Part shown: piece after piece, positions 15,952-24,025 of the stretch
Position numbering within the stretch: the stretch's first letter is position 1
How the letters are laid out: each line of letters begins with the position of its first letter
Origin: an uncultured Lachnoanaerobaculum sp.
GTDB taxonomy: Bacteria; Bacillota; Clostridia; Lachnospirales; Lachnospiraceae
DNA: 34,312 bases
NCBI GenBank assembly: GCA_937925515.1
Contig: CALALP010000037.1
Coordinates: 1 to 34,312 of the forward strand
Direction of reading: 5' to 3'
The notes under the pieces: model-generated
Told to the model about the DNA's origin: nothing
What the model saw: only the letters and a program-made list of their open reading frames with translations
The model's database searches: none
Made by a program: the position numbers and the translations under genes

Positions 15952-16875
15952 ATGACTATTCAGCAGTTAAGATATTTTATCGAAACAGTAAATTCAGGTT
16001 CAATAAATAGAGCCTCTGAAAAACTTTTTATAACTCAACCAAGTCTTTCAAATGCACTAAAAGACCTTGAAGTAGAACTTGAAACAGAACTTTTAATTAG
16101 AACCCCTAAAGGAATATCTCCTACACAAGACGGAGTTGAATTTTTAGGATATGCAAGACAGGTAATTGAACAAATGGAGCTTTTGGAGCAGAGGTGGAAA
16201 GATAAAAAGCCGTCAAGAAAGTTATGCTCTATTTCAACTCAACATTATGCGTTTGCTGTAAATGCCTTTGTAAATATGGTAAAAAAAACAGGGGGAGAGG
16301 AGTATGAATATACGCTAAGAGAGGCAAGAACTTATGAGATTGTGAAAGATGTAGCAACATTAAGGAGTGAAGTAGGAATACTTTATATGAATAATTATAA
16401 TAGACAGGTTATAGAAAAATTATTATATAAACATGGCTTAGAGTTTAATCATTTATTTACAGCTAAACCACATATATTTATAAGTAGAGGTAACCCACTT
16501 TCAAAAAAGGAAACTGTAACTCTAAATGATTTAAGAGATTATCCAAGACTTTCATTTGAACAAGGAGATCAAAACTCATTTTATTTTTCAGAGGAAATAC
16601 TAAGCACTGAATACGCAGCCAAAGATATAAGGGTAGGAGATAGAGCAACTATTTTTAATCTTATGATAGGATTAAACGGCTATACTATTTCTACCGGTAT
16701 TGTAAGCAGTGAATTAAATGGAGATGATATAATAGCAGTTCCACTTTTAGTCGATGATTATATAGAAGTAGGTTGGATAAAGCATAAATATAATAGCTTA
16801 AGTAAGCAGGCAAGAGATTATATTGAGGAACTTAAAGAGGTTATAAGTAGTAATGAAGAAAGTGAGAAGTTATGA
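15952..16875 (+). CDS. LysR-family transcriptional regulator
   Basis: Regulator of 307 residues. The N-terminal winged helix-turn-helix (MTIQQLRYFIETVNSGSINR onward, with SEKLFITQPSLSNALKDLE) is followed by a periplasmic-binding-like effector domain. The ATG at 15952 is preferred over a TTG at 15940 because GGAG lies at the right distance from it. Its TGA stop overlaps the ATG of the GATC methyltransferase, so restriction-modification genes are translated from its message. Restriction systems are normally controlled by small C proteins, not LysR regulators, so this linkage is unusual. It may instead control the divergent dehydrogenase; the ligand is unknown. Confidence 0.93.
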   Translation: MTIQQLRYFIETVNSGSINRASEKLFITQPSLSNALKDLEVELETELLIRTPKGISPTQDGVEFLGYARQVIEQMELLEQRWKDKKPSRKLCSISTQHYAFAVNAFVNMVKKTGGEEYEYTLREARTYEIVKDVATLRSEVGILYMNNYNRQVIEKLLYKHGLEFNHLFTAKPHIFISRGNPLSKKETVTLNDLRDYPRLSFEQGDQNSFYFSEEILSTEYAAKDIRVGDRATIFNLMIGLNGYTISTGIVSSELNGDDIIAVPLLVDDYIEVGWIKHKYNSLSKQARDYIEELKEVISSNEESEKL

Positions 16876-17756
16876 AACCTTTTGTTAAATGGGCAGGTGG
16901 TAAGAAACAGTTATTAAATGAGATTAGAGAAAATTATCCATTAGAACTTGGAGGAAGTATAAAGAAATATTGTGAACCATTTGTTGGAGGAGGAGCAGTT
17001 CTATTTGATATAATTTCAAAATATAAATTTGAGGAAGTTTTAATAAATGATATAAATAAAGAACTTATAAATACATATTCACAAATAAAGTCCAATCTAA
17101 AAAGTTTACTTAAAGAACTTGAAACAATGCAAAATACCTATTGGGATTTGAATATAGATGAGAGAAAAGTTTATTATTATGAAAAGCGTGATAGATTTAA
17201 CTATTTAAAGGTAAAGGCTAACTTAGATTTAGAATGTGAAAAAGCAGCATTATTTATATTTTTAAATAAAACTTGTTTTAATGGCTTATTTAGGGTAAAT
17301 AGTAAAGGCTTATTTAATGTTCCAATGGGAGTGTATAAAAAGCCTCTTATATGTGATAATGAGAACTTAGTAGAAGTTAGTCTTGCACTACAAAATGTAA
17401 AGATTATTACAGGAGAGTATGACACTTGTGCTGATTTCATTGATAAGGATACATTTGTTTATATAGACCCACCATATCGCCCGATTAGTAAGACTTCAAG
17501 CTTTACCTCTTATTCTGAAATTAGTTTTGATGATGACAAGCAGAAAGCACTAGGAACTTTTGCTGATAGAATGTCAAAACTTGGAGCAAAAATTCTTATA
17601 AGCAATTCAGACCCTAAAAACTATAATGATGAAGATGATTTTTTTGAAAATGTTTACATTAATTATAATATTACAAGAGTAAATGCAAAAAGAAGTATAA
17701 ACTCTAATGGAAGTGGACGTGGAAGTATAACGGAGTTACTTATTAAAAATTATTAA
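16872..17756 (+). CDS. DpnM/Dam-type adenine-N6 DNA methyltransferase (GATC)
   Basis: Methylates adenine in a short palindrome, predicted GATC. The SAM-binding FVKWAGGKKQLL segment at the N-terminus and the catalytic DPPY at residues 199-202 have the order of the D12 class (Dam, DpnM). The 294-residue length is usual. It overlaps the lysR stop (ATGA) and is followed after 16 bases by a DpnII-family endonuclease, so it protects the host from that enzyme and is not an orphan Dam. S. pneumoniae DpnII loci also carry a second methylase (DpnA) for single-stranded DNA; none is seen here. The gene itself contains no GATC. Confidence 0.94.
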   Translation: MKPFVKWAGGKKQLLNEIRENYPLELGGSIKKYCEPFVGGGAVLFDIISKYKFEEVLINDINKELINTYSQIKSNLKSLLKELETMQNTYWDLNIDERKVYYYEKRDRFNYLKVKANLDLECEKAALFIFLNKTCFNGLFRVNSKGLFNVPMGVYKKPLICDNENLVEVSLALQNVKIITGEYDTCADFIDKDTFVYIDPPYRPISKTSSFTSYSEISFDDDKQKALGTFADRMSKLGAKILISNSDPKNYNDEDDFFENVYINYNITRVNAKRSINSNGSGRGSITELLIKNY

Positions 17757-17772
17757 AAAGGAGAAATGTAAA

Positions 17773-18645
17773 ATGAACTATATTGAGACTTATAAAAATA
17801 TGAACCTATCTTCAACAGATGAGGTATTTGAGTACCTAATATCAAATTTTAAAAGTACAATTCGTACTTATGATTTTTTTGTAGCATGGGGGAAAGTATT
17901 GGGAAATGTAGGTAAAATTGAGGTTGCATTAAATATACTTAATACTTTGATAGGAAAAGAAGATATTGAAAATGTACTTAAATCTTTAATTAAAGAATAT
18001 CATGAGGTTGTACCTGTCATTCCGTTTTTAATTGCAGTGCGTGGAAATGATATTAAAATTGCCGGTGTTGGTGGAGATATAGAATATTCTTTTTCTAAGT
18101 CTAAGGAATATAGTGAGGAAGAAATTGATAAGATTGTATATTTCGCTAAGAAATGTGGACTATTAAAAATGCTATCAGATAAAAATATTAAAAATCTCGT
18201 AGACTATGCAGTTGGAGTTGAGGTAGGACTTGATACAAACGCACGCAAAAATCGTAGTGGTATTACAATGGAAAATTTAGCTGAGGGCTATGTAAGTGCT
18301 ATTTGTAGTAAATATGGCTATAAATATTTGGCACAAGCTACTGAAAATAAGATTAGAGCTGAATTTGGCAAAGAAGTTAATACAGATAAAGCAGATAGAC
18401 ATTTTGATTTTGCTATTGATACAGGCAGCAAATTATATCTTATGGAAGTAAATTATTATGGAAATGGAGGCTCTAAACTAAAATCTGTAGCAGGAGAGTT
18501 TGGTAATTTATTTGGATTAGTAAAAAATAAAAGAACAGGTTTTATTTGGATAACAGACGGCGAAGGCTGGCTTACTGCTAAACACCCTCTTAGAGAGGCA
18601 TTTGAGCATATAGACTATATAATGAATATAAATATGCTTGAGTAA
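17773..18645 (+). CDS. DpnII-family type II restriction endonuclease (GATC)
   Basis: Endonuclease of 290 residues, the usual DpnII size. It is recognised from overall family sequence, including GYVSAICSKYGY, the acidic RHFDFAID segment and LMEVNYYGNGGSK, which together look like a PD-(D/E)xK-type metal site. It should cleave unmethylated GATC. Start supported by AAAAGGAG a few bases upstream. It stands last in the lysR-methyltransferase operon, so methylase is made first. Codon and base use match the neighbours, giving no sign of recent transfer. The gene contains no GATC. Confidence 0.93.
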   Translation: MNYIETYKNMNLSSTDEVFEYLISNFKSTIRTYDFFVAWGKVLGNVGKIEVALNILNTLIGKEDIENVLKSLIKEYHEVVPVIPFLIAVRGNDIKIAGVGGDIEYSFSKSKEYSEEEIDKIVYFAKKCGLLKMLSDKNIKNLVDYAVGVEVGLDTNARKNRSGITMENLAEGYVSAICSKYGYKYLAQATENKIRAEFGKEVNTDKADRHFDFAIDTGSKLYLMEVNYYGNGGSKLKSVAGEFGNLFGLVKNKRTGFIWITDGEGWLTAKHPLREAFEHIDYIMNINMLE

Positions 18646-18878
18646 GGTTTACTTGAGGAAATATTAGTTAAAGGCTTGTAATATTGAATTAATGTTCCTT
18701 TTGTAGGATTAATGTTTATTTATCAAAATACTCCTACTTATTTGTACATTTGACTTACTAATCTGAAAATTGTTTCTATGTATAGTTGGAATATATGCAA
18801 ATAATACAAAAATAGATATATAAAAATATTAATTTTGACATTATCTTAAGAAAGAACTTTCCAAATATAGGCTAATTA

Positions 18879-18906
18879 TTGAAATTATTTTTATTAATGA
18901 TAGAAT
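18879..18906 (+). promoter_or_regulatory. Candidate promoter of the first ABC importer
   Basis: TTGAAA (18879-18884) and TAGAAT (18901-18906) are 16 bases apart, with TGA directly before the -10 box (extended -10). Confidence 0.5.
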
Positions 18907-19023
18907 GACCTTATTACAGCAGTTATCATGGTTTTTGGTTAAAACTTATAAGGTACTATTTTTTATATAGTTTTAAATTATGGAATTAATATATTATAAA
19001 AGATAAATAATAATACTTTTAGT

Positions 19024-19035
19024 AAGTAATTACTT
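19024..19035. promoter_or_regulatory. Perfect 12-base palindrome in the importer leader
   Basis: AAGTAATTACTT lies about 50 bases upstream of the lipoprotein start codon, within the inferred leader. It could bind a repressor or be chance; it is short and AT-rich. Confidence 0.3.
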
Positions 19036-19085
19036 GGAAACTAAGTCAAATGATAATTTCATGTAGAAATTGAAAGGAGTACATT

Positions 19086-20420
19086 ATGAAAAAAAGTAAA
19101 CTTTTATTAGCACTTTCTGTTGGTATTATAAGCAGTATGCTATTTGGTTGTACAAAGCAAACTACTGATACACAAACAAGTAAAGCTAATTCTGAATCAA
19201 AGGTGGCAAGTTCAGAGGAAAATAAGGAGAGCAAAGCTAGTTCTAATTCCGGACGTGAAAAAGTTGAGTTTTGGTATTTATGGGGTGGAGAGGAGGCAAA
19301 GCTCATTGAGCAGATGATAGCCTCATACAACTCAAGCCAAGACAAATATGAGGTTGTGGGAACAAGTACACCTGATCAGCAGGTAATTATAACAGCTATA
19401 TCAGGTGGACAAGGGCCTGACATTACAGATGATTTTGGAGGAAGTGTACCTAAGTATGCAAATGAGAATATAGCTCAAAACTTAGATGAGTTTATAAAAA
19501 AGGATAATTTGGATACTTCAGTATTTGTAGATGCAGCACTTGAACAACAACGCTACAATGGTAGTATTTATTCACTTCCGATAAGTGTAAATGTATTTGC
19601 ACTTTATTATAATAAAGACCTACTTGATAAGGCAGGAGTAACTGAGTTACCTAAGACCTTAGAGGAATTAATGGAAATAAGTGAGCAGACTACAATAGAA
19701 GAGGGTGGAGCAATTAAGCAACTTGGTTCTCCATTTGTAGCCTCAAACTATTGGCCGTCAGTTTTTACTTATGCTTTTGGAGATAATTTTGGTACAGCAG
19801 ATAATTTAAAACCTGATAATGAGGGCTTTAAGAAAGCACTTGGTTTTATGGAAAGTCAAGTAAATAAATTTGGCAAAGATGCTATGGGTAATTTTATTAC
19901 TTCAGGAACTGCTAATCTAAATACACCACAAGATCCATTTTTAAATGGAACACAAGTATTTCGTATAGACGGACCATGGTTTTATAAAATGTCTAAGGAC
20001 GCAGGAATTAATTTCGACATTATGCCTATGCCGGGTTCAAAAGAAGTAAATAGCGACGGTTGGTCAACAATAGATACTTCTATGTTATATATTCCGTCTA
20101 CAAGTAAGAATAAAGACGGAGCTTGGGACTTTATGAAGTATATGTGTATGGGCGAGGGAAGTAAGCTATTTTGTACTTTAAAAGGCGATTTACCTCCAAC
20201 AAAAGCTTTACTTAGTGATAAAGATATAATGGCAAAATCTCCGTCTTATAAAGTTTATATGGATATAATTGCAAAAAATAATCTCCGTGGACTTCCGTCT
20301 TTCTTACAAACAGCTGAATATAGCAAAGCAATAAGAAATGCAGTAGATAATGTAATGCTTGGAGATTCAGTTGATAAGGCAATTACTGACTTAAAAGATG
20401 CAGTAAAGGGATTAAAGTAG
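19086..20420 (+). CDS. Sugar ABC importer substrate-binding lipoprotein (family 1)
   Basis: Extracellular solute-binding protein of 444 residues. A lipoprotein signal with MLFGC places the lipid anchor on Cys22, followed by a Ser/Lys-rich linker to about residue 60. The mature part has the type 1 CUT1 pattern: VEFWYLWGGEE, then ISGGQGPDI, then the sugar-binding aromatic residues and the YYNKDLLDKAGV segment. Substrate is probably an oligosaccharide or glycoside, not determinable from sequence. Start supported by AAAGGAG. A 21-bp hairpin separates it from the two permease genes of the same importer, so the binding protein is probably made in excess. Confidence 0.93.
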   Translation: MKKSKLLLALSVGIISSMLFGCTKQTTDTQTSKANSESKVASSEENKESKASSNSGREKVEFWYLWGGEEAKLIEQMIASYNSSQDKYEVVGTSTPDQQVIITAISGGQGPDITDDFGGSVPKYANENIAQNLDEFIKKDNLDTSVFVDAALEQQRYNGSIYSLPISVNVFALYYNKDLLDKAGVTELPKTLEELMEISEQTTIEEGGAIKQLGSPFVASNYWPSVFTYAFGDNFGTADNLKPDNEGFKKALGFMESQVNKFGKDAMGNFITSGTANLNTPQDPFLNGTQVFRIDGPWFYKMSKDAGINFDIMPMPGSKEVNSDGWSTIDTSMLYIPSTSKNKDGAWDFMKYMCMGEGSKLFCTLKGDLPPTKALLSDKDIMAKSPSYKVYMDIIAKNNLRGLPSFLQTAEYSKAIRNAVDNVMLGDSVDKAITDLKDAVKGLK

Positions 20421-20449
20421 ATTAAAGCTTAGGTTGATAATATTTACTA

Positions 20450-20496
20450 TTTATATGGTATTTTTCTTGCTAATGGCGAGGGAAATACCATATAAA
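20450..20496 (+). promoter_or_regulatory. 21-bp intra-operon hairpin after the binding-protein gene
   Basis: Bases 20450-20470 pair completely with 20476-20496 around a 5-base loop, using three G-T pairs and an outer 14-bp perfect stem (TTTATATGGTATTT). It is followed by A-rich sequence and not a U-tract, so it is more likely to protect the upstream mRNA 3' end or limit read-through than to stop transcription fully. Confidence 0.7.
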
Positions 20497-20565
20497 AAAT
20501 TATAGCTAAATTGTTATTAAAATATCTAATAAGCTAAATTAAAATATTTTAAAGAGGTGGTATAT

Positions 20566-21495
20566 TTGAAAAATAAGCCGTTATCAAATAGTCAGATGGC
20601 TAAGAAAAGTAATATAGAGGGTTTTTTATTTGTACTTCCATGGATAATAGGATTTTTACTATTTAGTTTATATCCAATTATTATGTCAGCATATTATAGT
20701 TTTACTGATTTTAGTGCAATTAAAGACCCAAGTTTTGTAGGATTAGAGAATTATAAATCGCTCTTTATAGATCCTCTTTTTTATAAAAGTATGAAAAATA
20801 CATTAGTATATGTATTTTTTTCTGTAACTTGTAGTATAGCTCTAGCACTTATAATAGCATCATTATTAAATGGAAAGTGGAAAGGTAGAACTGTATTTAG
20901 GTCTATCTTCTTTTTACCCTCAGTAGTACCTGTGGTAGCATCTACTATGATATGGGTTTGGATATTTGACCCTATTAATGGCTACATGAATAAAATACTA
21001 GGTAAGTTTGGTATCTTTACTATAAATTGGTTAGGAGATCCGTCTTGGACTATGACAAGTGTAATTATAATAACTCTTTGGGGAATAGGTTCAAGTATGG
21101 TTATTTTTTTAGCAGCCATGCAAGATGTTCCGAAAGAACTTTATGAGTCTGCAGGAATGGACGGAGCAGGTCCTGTTGCAAAGTTTATAAACATTACACT
21201 TCCAAGTATTGCTCATGTAGTGTTATATCAAATTGTGCTTGTTATGATTAATGGTTTCCAATATTTTACGCAAGTTTACATTATCATAAGAGCCCAAAGT
21301 GGAAACATTTCACAAGGTATAAATGGTGGTCCAAGAGATTCACTTATGATGTATCCACTATATCTTTATTATAATGCTTTTTCAGGTTTAAAAATGGGAA
21401 AGGCAGCTGCTATGTCTTGGATTTTATTTATAGTGGTTTGTGCTATAACATTTATACTGATAAAAGTATCTAAAAAATGGGTAGAAAATAGTTAA
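20566..21495 (+). CDS. Sugar ABC importer permease, MalF/UgpA type
   Basis: Inner-membrane permease of about 309 residues with six predicted membrane segments; the first is at FLFVLPWIIGFLLF. The cytoplasmic EAA loop, which contacts the ATPase, reads ESAGMDGAGPVAKFINITLP. A TTG start at 20566 is preferred over GTG at 20557, because the GTG lies within the ribosome site AGAGGTGG. It forms the importer with the neighbouring lipoprotein and second permease. No ATP-binding gene is present in the operon. Confidence 0.92.
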   Translation: MKNKPLSNSQMAKKSNIEGFLFVLPWIIGFLLFSLYPIIMSAYYSFTDFSAIKDPSFVGLENYKSLFIDPLFYKSMKNTLVYVFFSVTCSIALALIIASLLNGKWKGRTVFRSIFFLPSVVPVVASTMIWVWIFDPINGYMNKILGKFGIFTINWLGDPSWTMTSVIIITLWGIGSSMVIFLAAMQDVPKELYESAGMDGAGPVAKFINITLPSIAHVVLYQIVLVMINGFQYFTQVYIIIRAQSGNISQGINGGPRDSLMMYPLYLYYNAFSGLKMGKAAAMSWILFIVVCAITFILIKVSKKWVENS

Positions 21496-21515
21496 GGCGA
21501 GGAAAGGAGCGATTA

Positions 21516-22349
21516 ATGATTATTTCAAAAGGAAAGTTATATAAGATTTTTAGTATAATAATTATTTCATTATTTGCAGTTATTTATATTTTTCCTCTAA
21601 TAGTTATGGTTACGACCTCATTTAAAACGTATAATGAGGCATTTGACCCTAGTATAGGCATTTTTCCTAAGAGTTTATACCTTGGAAATTATATAGATGT
21701 ATTTAATACAATTCCATTTATGAAGTATTTTGGAAATACAATGTGGATTACATTAATGAATGTATTTGGAACTATTTTAGTAACACCGATGATTGCGTAT
21801 TCATTATCAAAAATACGCTGGGCAGGTAGAAGTATTATTTTTGCAATCATTACTGCAACTATGATGATACCATACACTGCAATAATGATACCATTATATA
21901 GAATGTGGGTAAAAGTTGGACTCGTTGGAACATTTTGGCCTCTTATAATTCCTGCATTTTTTGGTCATCCACTTTATATAATAATATTAAGACAGTTTAT
22001 GCTTGGGATACCGGACGAATTGCTTGAGGCATCTCGTATAGACGGCTGCAATGCTTGGCAAAGATTTTGTCTTGTAGCATTGCCACTTGTAAGACCGGGA
22101 ATTGCTACCATAACAATATTTTCATTTATGTATACATTTTCAGACTTCTTAGGTCCATTACTATATGCAAATAAAGGAGAACTTTATACATTATCATTAG
22201 GACTATACTCTTTTATGAATGAACATACAATAAATTGGACTTCTCTAATGGCAGCGGCAACAATATTTATGATACCTATACTTATCATATTTTTAATAGG
22301 ACAAAAACAGTTTGTAGAGGGAATTTCTACATCAGGATTAAAGGGGTGA
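21516..22349 (+). CDS. Sugar ABC importer permease, MalG/UgpE type
   Basis: Second permease, 277 residues, with about six membrane segments. The EAA loop reads EASRIDGCNAWQRFCLVALP. The C-terminal QKQFVEGISTSGLKG ending is typical of MalG-type CUT1 permeases. AAAGGAG precedes the start. It is four bases from the next gene, so the DUF4127 gene belongs to this operon. Confidence 0.93.
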   Translation: MIISKGKLYKIFSIIIISLFAVIYIFPLIVMVTTSFKTYNEAFDPSIGIFPKSLYLGNYIDVFNTIPFMKYFGNTMWITLMNVFGTILVTPMIAYSLSKIRWAGRSIIFAIITATMMIPYTAIMIPLYRMWVKVGLVGTFWPLIIPAFFGHPLYIIILRQFMLGIPDELLEASRIDGCNAWQRFCLVALPLVRPGIATITIFSFMYTFSDFLGPLLYANKGELYTLSLGLYSFMNEHTINWTSLMAAATIFMIPILIIFLIGQKQFVEGISTSGLKG

Positions 22350-22353
22350 TTAT

Positions 22354-23904
22354 ATGAATGTAATATATGTGCCTTTAGATGATAGAGCTTGTAACTATGA
22401 ATTTCCAAATTCACTTGCAGAGCTAACAGATAATATTTCGCTTTTGCGTCCACCAAAAGAAATAATGGGCTTTTTAAAAACCCCTGCAGATGTGGAAAAA
22501 ATTTGGGAATGGATATTTGAAAATGCCTCAGAGTGTAAGTATGCAATATTATCAGTGGATACTTTAGTCTACGGTAATCTTATAAATTCAAGAATACATA
22601 ATCTTTCAAAAGAGCAATGTGAAAGTAGATTAGAAAATTTTAGAAGTTTAAAAAATAAGTATCCAGATTTAAAAATACATGCCTTTAATCTTATTGCAAG
22701 AGTAGCAGCGTATAATAATAATTTTGAAGATCCAAAGTATTGGAATGAATATGGATATGACATTTGGAAATATACTTATCTTTTAGATAGAGAGAGCAGA
22801 GGGCATATAAGCGAACTTGAAAAAAATGAGTTTGAAAAATTAAAGCAAAGTATTCCAAAGATGTATTTAGAGGACTTTTTTAATAGGAGAGAAATAGATA
22901 GATTTGTAAATATTTCTTCAGTTAAGTTGCTATCAGAAAATATATTTGAGTTACTTACTATACCTAAAGATGATACTTCTGAATATGGAATGGCAACTAT
23001 GGACTCTGAAATTATCTTAAAAAAGATAAGTGAATATGATGTTTTAGAAAAAGTACTTATTCACCCTGGAGCTGATGAAGTCGGAAGTGTAATGCTTGCA
23101 AGAGTTTTTTGTGAAAGTAAGAATTATATACCAAAAGTTTATTTAAAATATTCATCTACAAAGGGAGCATTTACAATACCTAAATATGAAGACAGAGCCA
23201 TAAATGAAAGTATAAAATGGCAAATTTTTTCAGTAGGTGGGATAATAACTGATTTAGAAAATGACTCAGATTGTTTATTAGGTGTTAATATTTCAGGCAC
23301 AAATCAAGTAGAGGCAGCAACACAAAGTGAGCAAATAGACCAAGCCTTTAAGGTAAGTATGAATATTCCTGAGTTTTTAAGATATATTTCATACTACAAA
23401 GATAGATATAAAAAGGCAGCAGGAATAGCCGAGGTAAGTTGTTGTAATGGTTGTGAAAATAACTTTATGGAACTGTTGTTAAAAACAAATACACTAAGGA
23501 AAATACAGGCTTTTGGAGGTTGGAATACAGCACAAAATACAATCGGTGTAGTACTTGCTCATACAGTGATTTCTTCTTATTATAGTTGTTTTGAAAATAA
23601 TGAGAAAAAAGAGCTACTAAGTGAGAGCTTTAAACTTGGTTTTGTATTAGCTGATTGGAAATGTCAAGCAAATCTAACTCCTGATTATGTCAAGTATGCT
23701 AAAGCTATAAAAGATTATAATCCTTATAGGCTTAGAGAAAATTATAAAACTGATAGAGAATATATTTTTGATAAACTTAAAATTTGGTTTGCAGAGTTTA
23801 TGGAGAAGTATTATAAGGAGTTTACCGGAAAAATAACAATATTTGAATTTGATTGGGATAGTGTATTTTTTCACAGAATAAAAGTAGAACTTGGGAAAAA
23901 ATAG
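22354..23904 (+). CDS. DUF4127-family protein
   Basis: A soluble protein of 516 residues with no signal peptide, recognised by the N-terminal YVPLDDRACNYEFP segment typical of DUF4127, followed by LLRPPKEIMGF. Its function is unknown to me. It contains IHPGADEVGSVMLAR and CNGCENNFMELLL, which may mark active-site regions, plus a likely alpha/beta architecture. Because it starts four bases after a sugar permease gene, a cytoplasmic role in processing the imported compound is the reasonable inference. The next feature is a strong hairpin, probably the operon end. Confidence 0.85.
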   Translation: MNVIYVPLDDRACNYEFPNSLAELTDNISLLRPPKEIMGFLKTPADVEKIWEWIFENASECKYAILSVDTLVYGNLINSRIHNLSKEQCESRLENFRSLKNKYPDLKIHAFNLIARVAAYNNNFEDPKYWNEYGYDIWKYTYLLDRESRGHISELEKNEFEKLKQSIPKMYLEDFFNRREIDRFVNISSVKLLSENIFELLTIPKDDTSEYGMATMDSEIILKKISEYDVLEKVLIHPGADEVGSVMLARVFCESKNYIPKVYLKYSSTKGAFTIPKYEDRAINESIKWQIFSVGGIITDLENDSDCLLGVNISGTNQVEAATQSEQIDQAFKVSMNIPEFLRYISYYKDRYKKAAGIAEVSCCNGCENNFMELLLKTNTLRKIQAFGGWNTAQNTIGVVLAHTVISSYYSCFENNEKKELLSESFKLGFVLADWKCQANLTPDYVKYAKAIKDYNPYRLRENYKTDREYIFDKLKIWFAEFMEKYYKEFTGKITIFEFDWDSVFFHRIKVELGKK

Positions 23905-23923
23905 TTATTGATAATGTTATTAA

Positions 23924-23958
23924 GGGGGATTTTCTCGCCGTCGGCGAGAAAATCCCCC
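23924..23958. repeat. GC-rich perfect hairpin, copy 2 of a shared-core element
   Basis: A perfect 16-bp stem (GGGGGATTTTCTCGCC against its complement) around a GTC loop, 20 bases after the DUF4127 stop. Its core TCGCCGTCGGCGA matches the hairpin at 15-50, while the outer stem has different bases that remain paired. It is followed by AACTTATTTG, a poor U-tract. It may end the importer operon before the two-component promoter. Confidence 0.8.
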
Positions 23959-23965
23959 AACTTAT

Positions 23966-23994
23966 TTGAAACAAACATAACTATATGATATAAT
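23966..23994 (+). promoter_or_regulatory. Promoter of the two-component system
   Basis: TTGAAA (23966-23971) and TATAAT (23989-23994) are 17 bases apart, with TGA directly upstream of the -10 box (extended -10). It is among the strongest promoters in the window. Confidence 0.78.
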
Positions 23995-24025
23995 TTTTAC
24001 TAATTAATTTTACAGGAATTTAGCC

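Larger units (their letters stand above)
18646..19085 (+). promoter_or_regulatory. 440-base intergenic region upstream of the first ABC importer
   Basis: No gene is visible. The region holds a weak AATATTA/TAATATT repeat just after the endonuclease gene (18660-18685), a promoter candidate at 18879-18906, a long AT-rich leader of about 170 bases, and a 12-base perfect palindrome AAGTAATTACTT at 19024-19035. I found no sequence resembling a CcpA cre site. A clear terminator for the restriction operon is not seen. Confidence 0.5.

Noticed and set aside
16872..17756. Orphan Dam methylase with a regulatory or mismatch-repair role
   Set aside because: A DpnII-family endonuclease follows directly, so a restriction-modification role is the simpler reading.
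14067..18700. Genomic island or prophage carrying the antitoxin and restriction genes
   Set aside because: There is no integrase, transposase, tRNA attachment site or direct repeat, base use matches the flanks, and GATC avoidance spans the whole window.
18646..19085. CcpA cre site or riboswitch in the long leader of the first importer
   Set aside because: I looked for the cre pattern and for recognisable riboswitch cores and saw none; only AT-rich sequence and a short palindrome are present.
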